A stretch of 64,000 bases of DNA from positions 1-64,000 of the forward strand of contig JAVBUR010000043.1 of assembly GCA_031555145.1 (NCBI GenBank). The letters are read 5' to 3'. Below the pieces are notes generated by a model. The model worked only from the letters and a program-made list of their open reading frames with translations, was not told the DNA's origin and made no database searches. Below are positions 17,636 to 26,263 of the stretch, piece after piece (the first letter of the stretch is position 1; each line of letters opens with the position of its first letter). A program made the position numbers and the translations under genes. This DNA comes from JAJDIA01 sp031555145 (GTDB lineage: Bacteria > Bacteroidota > Bacteroidia > Bacteroidales > Tannerellaceae).

Positions 17636-18564
17636 AAGTCTAATTTTTGAATGATTTGTTTGATAATACTTTTTATTTCAACCGGACTGACGACTGTCGT
17701 CGTATCCGTATTTGCCAGCACCCATCGAGCCAGGGGTTCCAATGAATACACCATATAGGTTTGTTCTATCTGCCCGTTGGCAAGTTCTCTTTCGCCGGTC
17801 AATCCCATGAAATAACACCGGTCGGCATTATACCGGGCGACTTCTTTGCTGGTATGCAGGACAGCCTCTGTGAGACACTGGGGATCAGTATCTACTTCCA
17901 GCAGCGATTCAAGGGGCGGATGGACTTTGGTATGCTTCTCCGTTGTTGTCGCAAGGTGAGCGATGCGGTCGAGCCGGAACATCCGGTACTCTTTTCGCAA
18001 ATGACACCAAGCCGACAAATACCAGTTCGGATGTGAATACGAGACACCAACTGCTTCCAACGACCGCTTGCTCTTCTTGTCGTCGGCATTGGTATAATCA
18101 ATCTCAACAATTGATTTGTCGTTGATACTACTCAGGATGGTCTGCAATAGATTGGGTAAACTCTCCCGGGCATGCCGGCTTTTATAGACCGCAATGGAAT
18201 CGTCCATGGCGTGGATATAATTCTTATCGACCACCCGCAATGCCGCCCGAATTTTATCCATACCCTGACGAAAATACTGGCTGTTCTGGCTATCGGTGAG
18301 CTGCTCGATGATCTTTTCGGCCGTCAGGAAAGCCATGGCCTCTTCTTTCGTAAACATAAGCGAGGGCAACCGATAGCCTTCAACCAACGAGTAACCGATC
18401 CCTGAATCGCCGCATATAGGCACTCCTGCTTCCGACAGGGTATGCATGTCGCGATAGATAGTACGCAGGCTGACCCCGAAACGTTCAGCCATCTCGGAGG
18501 CCTTGACAACCGGCCGCGACTGTAGCTGGACCAGTAGTGCTGATATACGGTCGAGGCGATTCAT
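17632..18564 (-). CDS. YafY-type transcriptional regulator (HTH + WYL domain)
   Basis: 310 residues. The N-terminal winged helix (MNRLDRISALLVQLQSRPVV, then FGVSLRTIYRDMHTLSEAGV) is followed by a WYL domain (about 140-230), seen as the SYSHPNWYLSAWCHLRKEYR stretch and FRLDRI. It ends with a WCX-like C-terminal region. WYL regulators sense small or nucleic-acid ligands, often in DNA damage or stress. It is the middle gene of VOC-YafY-GyrI. A dyad at 19042-19059 upstream of the first gene is a plausible autoregulatory operator. Confidence 0.9.
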   Translation of the reverse strand: MNRLDRISALLVQLQSRPVVKASEMAERFGVSLRTIYRDMHTLSEAGVPICGDSGIGYSLVEGYRLPSLMFTKEEAMAFLTAEKIIEQLTDSQNSQYFRQGMDKIRAALRVVDKNYIHAMDDSIAVYKSRHARESLPNLLQTILSSINDKSIVEIDYTNADDKKSKRSLEAVGVSYSHPNWYLSAWCHLRKEYRMFRLDRIAHLATTTEKHTKVHPPLESLLEVDTDPQCLTEAVLHTSKEVARYNADRCYFMGLTGERELANGQIEQTYMVYSLEPLARWVLANTDTTTVVSPVEIKSIIKQIIQKLDL

Positions 18565-18573
18565 ACCATCTGG

Positions 18574-18996
18574 TTATGCTTCGTCATACATCACTGCCCA
18601 AAGCACACCATAACGGTCCACCAGCTCTCCATAGCGTTTAGCAAAGAAGACTTCCGTCAGTGCGCATTCGATCTTTTGTGCGTCTGCGGCCAGTTTGGCA
18701 TATACTGCTTCAGCCTGAGCAATGGAATCGCAGGCGAGTGTCAGCATATGTCCCTTGTTGCCGAAGTCGCGTGGGTCGTTCGGCAAGGTGTCGGACACAG
18801 CCATGGACCCTCCGGGGAAAGGGATGCAGCAATGCAAGATCCATTGCTTGCACTCCTCGGGAACCGGCATTTCCGGCGTGGCCGGCATAGAGTCATAACG
18901 GTAGAGGTTTCCTATTTTACCTCCCAGTACATCGGCATAGAAGTTTGCTGCTTCTTCAGCCTGACCATTGAAAACAAGATAAGATGTAAGTTTCAT
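18574..18996 (-). CDS. VOC-family (PhnB/glyoxalase-like) protein
   Basis: 140 residues with the paired beta-alpha-beta-beta-beta units of the vicinal oxygen chelate fold. It opens MKLTSYLVFNGQAEEAANFY, has GGSMAVSDTLPND in the middle and closes with FFAKRYGELVDRYGVLWAVM, the PhnB/YjdN-type signature. Members without the full metal set bind small metabolites rather than isomerise methylglyoxal. Here the canonical H/E ligands are largely missing, so a binding or antibiotic-sequestration role is as likely as catalysis. It is the first gene of the operon, 9 bases before the YafY gene. Confidence 0.88.
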   Translation of the reverse strand: MKLTSYLVFNGQAEEAANFYADVLGGKIGNLYRYDSMPATPEMPVPEECKQWILHCCIPFPGGSMAVSDTLPNDPRDFGNKGHMLTLACDSIAQAEAVYAKLAADAQKIECALTEVFFAKRYGELVDRYGVLWAVMYDEA

Positions 18997-19023
18997 ATTC
19001 TCTGCTATTTATTGGTTTCTCTG

Positions 19024-19031
19024 CAAAGATA
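19024..19031 (-). promoter_or_regulatory. -7 element of the VOC-YafY-GyrI operon
   Basis: The minus strand reads TATCTTTG, 27 bases upstream of the VOC start codon. No TTTG -33 box is seen. A dyad occupies that position instead. Confidence 0.6.
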
Positions 19032-19041
19032 CACCTGCCTA

Positions 19042-19059
19042 CTGACAACAGTATGTCAG
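19042..19059 (-). promoter_or_regulatory. Candidate operator for the YafY-type regulator
   Basis: The dyad CTGACA-N6-TGTCAG spans 11-28 bases upstream of the -7 box, covering the -33 region. A symmetric site here is expected for a dimeric autoregulator encoded in the same operon. Binding is inferred. Confidence 0.4.
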
Positions 19060-19133
19060 CAACTTTTCAAATGTACAGAAAAAATACAAACGTAATACAA
19101 ATGAGCCTTGCAGGCCAGGCTAAAGCCGGACAG

Positions 19134-21314
19134 TTAATCGGATGCCCGTACCTTATACAATTTAATGTCCGGGATAGTAATTACTTTATCCGGGTTCTTT
19201 AAATAGATGTTATGCGTCCACCAACTGATTTCAGCCTGGGTATAGATCAGTTCATTTGTACTTTTATTGTAATTAGCCGATTTAATATCGTGCGCCGTAT
19301 CCAAGGGAGCAAATGGGTGGAATTGCTCTTCGCCGATATGGAAGATACTCACACCATGATGGTCGGAAACCAGCAACTCATCATCAGAGACAGGCATGAG
19401 CTCATGGCCGCCTTCGCTGGGAATCGTCCAGCTTCGTTCCAGTTTAAGCCGGGGAGAAGAACTGTCCCAATCGACTAAGGAATACTCTCTTAACTGATCA
19501 TATCCCAACGCATAATAGCGATTCCGCTTTTCCATCCAAACACTCCCGTGTCCTGAATAGAGACTATCTTTAAATAGTACGACTTCCGGTTGGTTGATGT
19601 CATAGATTTCGATGCTATTGCCTTTGGGATGGGTGGAAAGGGCTACCGCGATTTTGTTGCCAGGTAACAAATCCGCCGAATGCGCCATAGGGGCATAGGC
19701 ATAGAAAAGGCATTTTTTGGTTGCCCGGTCTACCAGTACCACTCCCCCGCTGGAGGCGGTGAGCAACAGTTTTGTTTGATGATCGACAAACTTACATTCA
19801 TCCATCGTTTGCAAATACTTCTGATAGACATCCGGCGCCTGGCCTTGCACATCCGTATTCGCCCATTGCCAGAGAATATCGACATGCTCACCCCCGGATT
19901 TCTCTTTATCGATAATCCATACTTTATTATCGCCACACAAGAGTAACTCATGGGGCGCTTCAAAAACAGCGAAGTTCTTGATCTTAGGTGTTGCCTTCGA
20001 TTGGATAACAGTCAACTTGATTTTTTCCAGTGCCTGCTTCGCGAAAACGTCTATATGCTTATGGCCGATATTACTTCCCTGGGCAAGTGTCGTCCATTTT
20101 CCGTCAGCATAACCGGACAACTGATACTCCAATACGCGTTCGCCGAAAGCAATATCTTCTTGTATAATGACCCGGTCAATGGCGGTTGGCTCTTGAAATG
20201 GAATGACATACTCAAGCCCTTCGCCGGAAACAGCCTGCAGCGGTGTTGAAAAGTGCTGCTTAATCGCCTCACCAAATTCCGTGATACGTTCGACATCGGC
20301 ATCCGGGATTAGCCCGCTGTCATCGACAACAATCCCCAGCAACATGTTCGTATTCCGACCGACACTGGTGATGTATTTTGTCATTAATTCATCCACCGTA
20401 AACATCATGTTGTCTTGACCGGCCTTCCAAAACCACCCTCCCTGGAAAGAATGGTTCCATCGTAACGTAAAATCAGATTCTCCCGGGCACCAAAACAAGC
20501 CATCCGGATTGCCGTTCAACCCCTCAACTACTTGGGTGCCGTCGGCATTCGTGGTAGAATCAGCGGTAGCCCAACACGGATAAGGAGCAACACCTTCTTC
20601 ATTACCTACCCAACGTACCAGGTTGGGATGCCCGTAAGGTCCCTGAAAAGCGACAGCATTCGGTTGCAGTTTTTGCACCAACGACAACACATCGGCTCCA
20701 CCACGCTGTGGGGATAAAACGCCCCCGTCAAACCAAATCTCAAATAGTTCTCCATAATTACTCCAAAGTTCCGTCAGTTGTTGAATAACAATTTTATTGT
20801 ATTCTTCTTGCGAGACGGGGCTTCCTTCCTGTACTACACCGGGATTATCGACATGCAGATAACCGTTTGCCGAAGTACTGGCATAGATCCCCGGCTTTAT
20901 ATTGTACTTTTTGCAGGATGCCACAAAGTCTTTCACAATATCGCCTTTCCCGTCACGCCAAGGAGTGTTCTTCACACTGTATGCATGCGCATCTGTTGGC
21001 CATAAACTAAAACCACTACAATGCTTGGCCACTAATACGGCATACTTGGCTCCGAGTTTAGATGCCGTTTCGAGCCATTGATCCGTATCCAGATCGGTAG
21101 GATTAAAAACGGAAGCATCCGGATGGCTTCCCCACTGGCGGAAATCATACTCATTCTGGTATACCGGCATATCAAAATGGATCAATACCCCTATTTCTGT
21201 ATCCGCCCAAGCTTGTTGAATCGCATTCGGGCAAACGACATCTACTTCTCCTTTAGGCTGTACACACCCCAAAGCAAGTAAAACTATAACTAAAAACGAC
21301 AGTGTCTTCTTCAT
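19134..21314 (-). CDS. GH29 alpha-L-fucosidase lipoprotein with C-terminal propeller-like extension
   Basis: 726 residues with lipobox LLALGC (Cys17). The GH29 catalytic barrel spans about 30-350: WADTEIGVLIHFDMPVYQ, LGAKYAVLVAKHCSGFSLWP, KKYNIKPGIYAS, and LFEIWFDGG with probable nucleophile D196. A discoidin-like beta region follows (about 360-445). The final ~280 residues are WD/propeller-like, starting LLLCGDNKVWIIDKEKSGG, as in DUF6528. It should release terminal alpha-fucose from host or dietary glycans. The extension is longer than in classic fucosidases. It is monocistronic with its own -7 element. Confidence 0.92.
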   Translation of the reverse strand: MKKTLSFLVIVLLALGCVQPKGEVDVVCPNAIQQAWADTEIGVLIHFDMPVYQNEYDFRQWGSHPDASVFNPTDLDTDQWLETASKLGAKYAVLVAKHCSGFSLWPTDAHAYSVKNTPWRDGKGDIVKDFVASCKKYNIKPGIYASTSANGYLHVDNPGVVQEGSPVSQEEYNKIVIQQLTELWSNYGELFEIWFDGGVLSPQRGGADVLSLVQKLQPNAVAFQGPYGHPNLVRWVGNEEGVAPYPCWATADSTTNADGTQVVEGLNGNPDGLFWCPGESDFTLRWNHSFQGGWFWKAGQDNMMFTVDELMTKYITSVGRNTNMLLGIVVDDSGLIPDADVERITEFGEAIKQHFSTPLQAVSGEGLEYVIPFQEPTAIDRVIIQEDIAFGERVLEYQLSGYADGKWTTLAQGSNIGHKHIDVFAKQALEKIKLTVIQSKATPKIKNFAVFEAPHELLLCGDNKVWIIDKEKSGGEHVDILWQWANTDVQGQAPDVYQKYLQTMDECKFVDHQTKLLLTASSGGVVLVDRATKKCLFYAYAPMAHSADLLPGNKIAVALSTHPKGNSIEIYDINQPEVVLFKDSLYSGHGSVWMEKRNRYYALGYDQLREYSLVDWDSSSPRLKLERSWTIPSEGGHELMPVSDDELLVSDHHGVSIFHIGEEQFHPFAPLDTAHDIKSANYNKSTNELIYTQAEISWWTHNIYLKNPDKVITIPDIKLYKVRASD

Positions 21315-21348
21315 AATTTACTTATTATCTGGTTATCATTCCTCTGAG

Positions 21349-21356
21349 CAAAGATA
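21349..21356 (-). promoter_or_regulatory. -7 element of the GH29 gene
   Basis: The minus strand reads TATCTTTG, giving a leader of about 30 nt before the start at 21314. No consensus -33. Confidence 0.55.
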
Positions 21357-21924
21357 GTAGTTCTGCGGTTAAGCCCCTAAAATAAGTGGCAAATTATGTG
21401 CCTAAGTCCAAGAGAAACTGAAGCGGTATTCATACCTGGCTGTCTCTTTACCACTGATGCGGTGGAGTGTAAAAAAACATTGTCCAATTTTTTAATAAGA
21501 CAATTTTACGAACAAAAATATCATTGAATTGAAGTCGATGCAAATAACATGAACTACTCATCGGAGGCAGGTGTACTTTATAACAAGGATAAAACAGTTT
21601 TATGTACATATCCTCCAGGAAAAGGTGATAACATATAGTATTGGTAGTTATTGTGTTTTTTTGAGTGAAGAAAAATCTTGATTTAAGGCATTGAAAAGAC
21701 ATAGGCAACACATAGGCAACACATAGGCATATCGAAGGCATTACGAACACACACCAGGGATGACTTATAAGAAACTGTATTTCAGTTAATTAATCGATAT
21801 TAGACACGGTTATTTCCAGAAAGATAGATTTTTTCTTATTGTATTTTTTCCTATAGAGCGATTTGTTATAACAGAAAAATTTCATGTTGTACAGAATATG
21901 AAGATACGCGGGAGAAAAAAAAGG
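21357..21924. other. Gene-free A/T-rich intergenic stretch
   Basis: About 570 bases between the GH29 promoter and the tRNA-Lys terminator. Composition is A/T-rich. The only open frame above 60 codons (minus, 21448-21750) has atypical composition, many Cys/His/Tyr and no domain. I see no RNA gene here. The only ordered feature is the short tandem repeat listed next. Confidence 0.6.
21699..21729 (+). repeat. Short 11-bp tandem repeat (2.8 copies)
   Basis: ACATAGGCAAC occurs twice and is followed by ACATAGGCA. It is too short and unspaced to be CRISPR. It is probably replication slippage in an unconstrained gap. Confidence 0.8.
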
Positions 21925-21956
21925 AACTCCTGAAATTCGTTTGAATTTCAGGAGTT
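21925..21956 (-). terminator. Terminator of tRNA-Lys
   Basis: AACTCCTGAAATTC / GAATTTCAGGAGTT (14 bp, 4-nt loop). On the minus strand it is followed by CCTTTTTTTT. It lies 25 bases past the tRNA 3' end. Confidence 0.9.
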
Positions 21957-21981
21957 TATTTGTTTTTGCCTTGCAACTTCG

Positions 21982-22054
21982 TGATTTGCCTGGGGCTCGA
22001 ACCCAGGACCCCATCCTTAAAAGGGATGTGCTCTACCTGCTGAGCTAGCAAATC
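21982..22054 (-). tRNA. tRNA-Lys(TTT)
   Basis: 73-nt cloverleaf on the minus strand. The acceptor is GATTTGC/GCAAATC with discriminator A, the D-arm is GCTC...GAGC, the anticodon stem CATCC/GGATG holds the loop with TTT, and the T-arm contains GGTTCGAGCC. CCA is not encoded. It has its own promoter and terminator. Confidence 0.96.
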
Positions 22055-22081
22055 TCCGGATGCATTATTGGAATGCGGGTG

Positions 22082-22112
22082 CAAAGGTAGAGTTATTTTT
22101 TTAATATACAAT
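22082..22112 (-). promoter_or_regulatory. Promoter of tRNA-Lys
   Basis: The minus strand reads ATTG (22109-22112, one mismatch to TTTG), 19 nt, then TACCTTTG (22082-22089). It lies between the tRNA and the end of the AI-2E permease gene. Confidence 0.7.
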
Positions 22113-22130
22113 AAAAAAGGACGTTTTTCC

Positions 22131-23276
22131 TTATTGGTCACCACTTATTTGCTCGCGCTTCCATTCGCGTTCGCGTTTAATACGGTCTTCATCACTGTTT
22201 TCCATCAGAATGAAACGTTTGTAGTACGACAGACAGAGGGTGGTAAGCGGTAAGGCGACGATCAGTCCGACGAAGCCCAGCAGCGTTCCCCAAATAGAGA
22301 GCGACAGCAGGATAATGGCCGGGTTCATTCCCATCGCCTTGCCCATAATACGGGGGGTGAGGTAGAGGTCCTGTATCACCTGTACCACTCCCATCACAAG
22401 GACGGCCAGCCCGAATATTACCCAGAAACTCTGTCCCGTCTCCGCCGAACGCAACAGGCTCAGCAGAATGATCGGAATCAACCCGATGGTTTGTAGATAC
22501 GGAATCAGGTTCAGCATTCCGATAAACAACCCGAGCGTAACTCCGAGCGGAAAATCAATAATGCGGAAGCCGATCGCAAACAAAATCCCCACGCAGAGGG
22601 CAATCAACGACTGTCCACGGAAATACCGGTTCATATTTGCTTCTACATCATCAGCCAACCCTTCCACGAACGGACGGTAGCGTTCAGGAATAAGCTTCTT
22701 CCATCCATCGGCCAGGAATTCATAGTCGAGCAGGATAAAGATAAAATAAAGCATGATAATGAACACAATAGTAATACTCACCAGAACAGAGAACGTATTC
22801 GACAACAAGATCCACAGCTTGGGGGCGATTTGCTTGATGGCATTCAGCACATTCTCCTTGTTCAGGATATCCATCAACTGGTTGACGTCGAAATTGGTTT
22901 GCAGGTATTGTATCCAGCTCTCGGGAATAAAGGGGATATACCCATCACGCAGGTTGTAGGTATTGATCAGCGCCAGCGTCTTTTCCCCTTCCTGAATGAT
23001 AGAAGGAACGACCAGGACGGCCAGCAGAGCCAACAGGCAGAATAGCGAAAGCAGCACGGCGGCAATCGACAATATCCGGCTTCTGAACTTCAACCGATAC
23101 TGGAAAAACTTTACCGCCGGTTGCATCAGGTAGGCAAACAACCAAGCGATGAGGAAAGGCAACAGGGCATTACGCAACAAGGTCACCAGGTAAAGCCCAC
23201 CTGCCACAACCAATATGCTGAACGTGATCCGAGCGACGCGATCGAAAGTAAAAGGCTTATCAAACAGTGGATTCAT
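22131..23276 (-). CDS. AI-2E family (PF01594-type) multi-pass inner-membrane transporter
   Basis: 381 residues with about eight hydrophobic segments and the family pattern: paired helices at the start (ITFSILVVAGGLYLVTLLRN, LLPFLIAWLFAYLMQP), a soluble mid-region, and the conserved late loop LTPRIMGKAMGMNPAIILLS. Relatives export AI-2 or act as Na+/H+ antiporters, so the substrate cannot be assigned. I start at ATG 23276 (MNPLFDKPF) because the upstream candidate at 23303 overlaps the -7 promoter box at 23303-23310. Confidence 0.9.
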   Translation of the reverse strand: MNPLFDKPFTFDRVARITFSILVVAGGLYLVTLLRNALLPFLIAWLFAYLMQPAVKFFQYRLKFRSRILSIAAVLLSLFCLLALLAVLVVPSIIQEGEKTLALINTYNLRDGYIPFIPESWIQYLQTNFDVNQLMDILNKENVLNAIKQIAPKLWILLSNTFSVLVSITIVFIIMLYFIFILLDYEFLADGWKKLIPERYRPFVEGLADDVEANMNRYFRGQSLIALCVGILFAIGFRIIDFPLGVTLGLFIGMLNLIPYLQTIGLIPIILLSLLRSAETGQSFWVIFGLAVLVMGVVQVIQDLYLTPRIMGKAMGMNPAIILLSLSIWGTLLGFVGLIVALPLTTLCLSYYKRFILMENSDEDRIKREREWKREQISGDQ

Positions 23277-23302
23277 AACATATTCTCTATCTTTGCTATG
23301 CA

Positions 23303-23310
23303 CAAAGATA
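23303..23310 (-). promoter_or_regulatory. -7 element of the AI-2E permease gene
   Basis: The minus strand reads TATCTTTG, placing initiation near 23299, about 22 nt before ATG 23276. This decides between two in-frame starts. Confidence 0.6.
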
Positions 23311-23361
23311 TGAAAAGGCTTCCGAAAAATCGCCCATATTAGACGGAATAGCGTAAGTGTG

Positions 23362-24561
23362 TTATAAAGATAGTTGTCCTTTGACTGTTTTCATCCAGGT
23401 GGCCTTTTTCCATAGCCATTCTAATGGACCCTGGCAATGTGAACGAAGCCACCAACGACAAAAAGAAAACTGCAAAAGGAATACGCTTATACCGATAAGG
23501 AAACAGGCGGTAATACCGGTATACCGGTAAAGTCCCAGTCCCCAATTGTAAAACAAAAATCCTCCGATCAACGATTGCGACAGGTAATTTGTCAAACTCA
23601 TACGTCCATAAGGAGCTAATTGATGAAGAATGCGTCTACACGTTGTCAGGTAATAAACAAGTATGACGCCGGCAAACAGTATGCCGGTAAATGCGATATT
23701 GGCAAGTGATGTAAGCAAAAGGGTGGAAGGAACAAGTAGCGCTTCCCGGCTGATAAAGTCGGGAAGTATAGCCGCCAAACCATGCATCGGAAAAAAGGTG
23801 ATAACGGCGATGATGAATACGTTCATCCACAGCCGTATGTTTTTTTCTGAATAGAGAAACAGCTGGCTACGTCCTATGAGCATACCGGTAATAAACAGTC
23901 CTGCGGTTTGAGTCACTCTTCCATGCAATAGCATCCAGCCCATATTAGCCACATTGCCCGTCCAGATGGTAGTTTTGCACAGTTCAAGGAAAGAACCTTC
24001 CCGCTGAGCGATATTGACGATCTCCCAGTATGGGGCATCAAGCTGGGCATTCATTGTAAATGCGGGGTTGATAAGTGCATAAATGAGTTGCATCCATTCA
24101 AAAGGTTGCAGTAAAAGAACGACCGCTATAAGCATGGCTGTGCGGGTAGAAAGACGACAGACCGCGATCAACACATAACCAAGCAAGGCATAGAGCACCA
24201 ATATCTCACCGGGGAATAAAGTCGAATTGATGCAGGCTATCAGAAAAAGCAACACTAACCGCCAGGCAAACCGTCCACGAAAATCCTTTCCTTTCTCTCT
24301 TTGTGAGTTATCTTGTATAAAGAAACTGAATCCAAAAAGCAACGCGAAAATACAGTAGGCCTTACCGGAGAAGGCAAAAAATACACTGTCCCAGATCACC
24401 CGGTCCGTAAACAGCAGAAAGTTACTGGTTTCTTCCGGGAAACTATAGAGACTGAATCGTTCGATAAAATGGATAAGGGTAATTCCCATTACAGCAAAAC
24501 CACGTAATACATCGGCTATTTCTATGCGATTCGTTTGGGTTTGCGTAGTAGATAAGTGCAT
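23362..24561 (-). CDS. DUF418 / YeiB-like multi-pass membrane protein
   Basis: 399 residues, around ten transmembrane segments. It begins with the acyltransferase-like signature RIEIADVLRGFAVMGITLIH, followed by a long extramembrane loop, and ends in the DUF418 domain (YGRMSLTNYLSQSLIGGFLF ... GPLEWLWKK). The family is widespread and of unproven function, with proposals in acyl transfer to surface sugars. It is monocistronic. A -7 box (TAGTTTTG, 24605-24612, minus strand) lies 43 bases upstream. Confidence 0.9.
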   Translation of the reverse strand: MHLSTTQTQTNRIEIADVLRGFAVMGITLIHFIERFSLYSFPEETSNFLLFTDRVIWDSVFFAFSGKAYCIFALLFGFSFFIQDNSQREKGKDFRGRFAWRLVLLFLIACINSTLFPGEILVLYALLGYVLIAVCRLSTRTAMLIAVVLLLQPFEWMQLIYALINPAFTMNAQLDAPYWEIVNIAQREGSFLELCKTTIWTGNVANMGWMLLHGRVTQTAGLFITGMLIGRSQLFLYSEKNIRLWMNVFIIAVITFFPMHGLAAILPDFISREALLVPSTLLLTSLANIAFTGILFAGVILVYYLTTCRRILHQLAPYGRMSLTNYLSQSLIGGFLFYNWGLGLYRYTGITACFLIGISVFLLQFSFCRWWLRSHCQGPLEWLWKKATWMKTVKGQLSL

Positions 24562-24604
24562 GCTCTTTAGAATTTAGAATTAAGAATAATCTGTTATAGG
24601 GTTG

Positions 24605-24612
24605 CAAAACTA
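24605..24612 (-). promoter_or_regulatory. -7 element of the DUF418 gene
   Basis: The minus strand reads TAGTTTTG, followed by a leader of about 40 nt. No -33 match. Confidence 0.5.
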
Positions 24613-24686
24613 CATTATTTTTTTCTCATATGGCCTCCTTTAGTCCGGAACGTATGCCTGTTTGCTGCATTCTGTCTATACTAAAG

Positions 24687-24717
24687 TTTGCATTCAAATA
24701 GACAATAGCTACCTTTG
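24687..24717 (+). promoter_or_regulatory. Bacteroidetes promoter of dacB
   Basis: TTTG (24687-24690), 19-nt spacer, TACCTTTG (24710-24717). A full consensus match about 50 bases upstream of the start. Confidence 0.85.
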
Positions 24718-24766
24718 CATACAGGTAATAGAGCTATCTGACGTATGATAAACTTCCTGTAAGATA

Positions 24767-26263
24767 ATGTGTATGAAACGAAAAATAACCGGTATAGGCT
24801 GCTTTTTTCTCCTTTTCGCCGCCTTGCAGGCACAAACGCCACCCCCTGTCAACCGCTTCCTGCAAGCCCCTTTTATGAAAGGGGCCACTTTCTCGTTGGT
24901 GATCACTGACGTGCAAAGCGGCAACACCGTCTATCAATACGACGCCGACCGCGAGGTAACGCCTGCCTCCGTACTAAAACTCGTCACCACTGCCGCCGCG
25001 CTGGAATTGCTGGGCGAAGACTACCGCTTCCCCACCTCGCTGGAATATGACGGGGAGATCGCCGGTGGCATCCTCAACGGCAACCTCTATATCAAAGGAA
25101 GCGGCGATCCGACCCTCGGATCTGAACATACGGCTGCCGACCGCAGTTCATATACCCCCTCCCAAAACACCTTTATCCCCGCCTGGATCGCGGCATTGAA
25201 GAAAGCCGGGATACAAGCGGTTAACGGCTCCGTCATTGCCGACGAGAGCCTGCTCGATACCGAAGGACTCGCCCCCAAGTGGGTGAACGAAGATATGGGC
25301 AACTACTACGGTGCCGGGAGTTACGGCCTCAATGTATTCGACAACCTCTATCGCCTCACACTACGGACAGGTGCCGCCGGCAGCCGTCCGGCGATCACCG
25401 GCTGCGACCCGGACATGGGCGACCTCCGTTTCCACAACTACCTGAAAGCCGCTACAGTATCGACCGACAGCGCCTTTATCCTCGGAGCCCCTTTCACCGC
25501 TGACCGGTCGCTCTACGGTATAGTGCCTGCCAACCGCAGCGCGTATACGCTCAAAGGCGATATCCCCGATCCGGCCCTCTTCCTCGCCACCTACCTGACC
25601 GGCAGCTTGCAGGAGGAAGGTATCACCGTCAGCGGCCCGCCCACCTGCTACCGCCTGTTGGCCGAAGCCGATGCCTGGAAACCCGGGAAACGCAGCACCC
25701 TATCGACTACCTATTCGCCTACGCTGGCCGAAATCATCCGTATCACCAACCACGTCAGCCATAACCTCTATGCTGACGCCTTGCTAAAGAAACTCGGACA
25801 AAACTACCAGCCCCAGCCGGGCGAGTATCTCTCCTCCTTCGGCAAAGGCATTAAAGCGGTAGCGCTTTATTGGAAGAAGAAAGGGATAGACACCTACCCC
25901 CTCCGCATGTACGACGGTAGCGGACTGGCGCCTGCCGATAAGGTATCCGCCCGCTTCCTGAGCGACCTGTTGGTATACATGGCGATCCGCTCGACCGATC
26001 CGGCCACATATCTCCGTTCCTTTCCGCAAGCCGGCGTGGAAGGATCGGTACGCAACTTCCTCAAAGGCACAGTGCTGCAAGGAAAAGCACGGTTGAAAAG
26101 CGGGGGGATGACAGGTGTACGCAGCTACGCCGGTTACCTGACGCAGAACGGCCGGCAGTACGCCGTAGTCGTCTTCGTCAACAACTACGCCTGCGAAGCG
26201 AAGGTGTTGCTTCCGGCAGTCGAGCAGATGCTCACCAGCCTGTGTTCAAATCTTGGGCAATAG
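24767..26263 (+). CDS. dacB: D-alanyl-D-alanine carboxypeptidase/endopeptidase (PBP4, family S13)
   Basis: 498 residues, periplasmic after a cleavable signal (KRKITGIGCFFLLFAALQAQ). It trims or opens peptidoglycan cross-links. The active-site motifs are SVLK (S68, K71, in TPASVLKLVTTAAALELLG), SHN (HVSHNLYADALLKKLG) and KSG (ARLKSGGMTGVRSYAGY), with the S13 domain II insert between them. ATG 24773 (MKRKIT) is an equally good start. The last 18 bases overlap the 3' end of the convergent response-regulator gene. Base composition is more GC-rich than in the flanking genes. Confidence 0.95.
   Translation: MCMKRKITGIGCFFLLFAALQAQTPPPVNRFLQAPFMKGATFSLVITDVQSGNTVYQYDADREVTPASVLKLVTTAAALELLGEDYRFPTSLEYDGEIAGGILNGNLYIKGSGDPTLGSEHTAADRSSYTPSQNTFIPAWIAALKKAGIQAVNGSVIADESLLDTEGLAPKWVNEDMGNYYGAGSYGLNVFDNLYRLTLRTGAAGSRPAITGCDPDMGDLRFHNYLKAATVSTDSAFILGAPFTADRSLYGIVPANRSAYTLKGDIPDPALFLATYLTGSLQEEGITVSGPPTCYRLLAEADAWKPGKRSTLSTTYSPTLAEIIRITNHVSHNLYADALLKKLGQNYQPQPGEYLSSFGKGIKAVALYWKKKGIDTYPLRMYDGSGLAPADKVSARFLSDLLVYMAIRSTDPATYLRSFPQAGVEGSVRNFLKGTVLQGKARLKSGGMTGVRSYAGYLTQNGRQYAVVVFVNNYACEAKVLLPAVEQMLTSLCSNLGQ

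Noticed and set aside
18574..18996. Lactoylglutathione lyase assignment for the VOC protein
   Set aside because: The metal-binding His/Glu set of glyoxalase I is not evident. The PhnB-like binding-protein reading fits better.
21699..21729. Tandem repeat considered as a CRISPR fragment
   Set aside because: Units are 11 bp and contiguous with no spacers, and no cas gene is nearby.
21448..21750. 100-codon minus-strand open frame in the GH29-tRNA-Lys gap
   Set aside because: Unusual composition, no signal or domain, no promoter, and it crosses the 11-bp tandem repeat. Judged chance.
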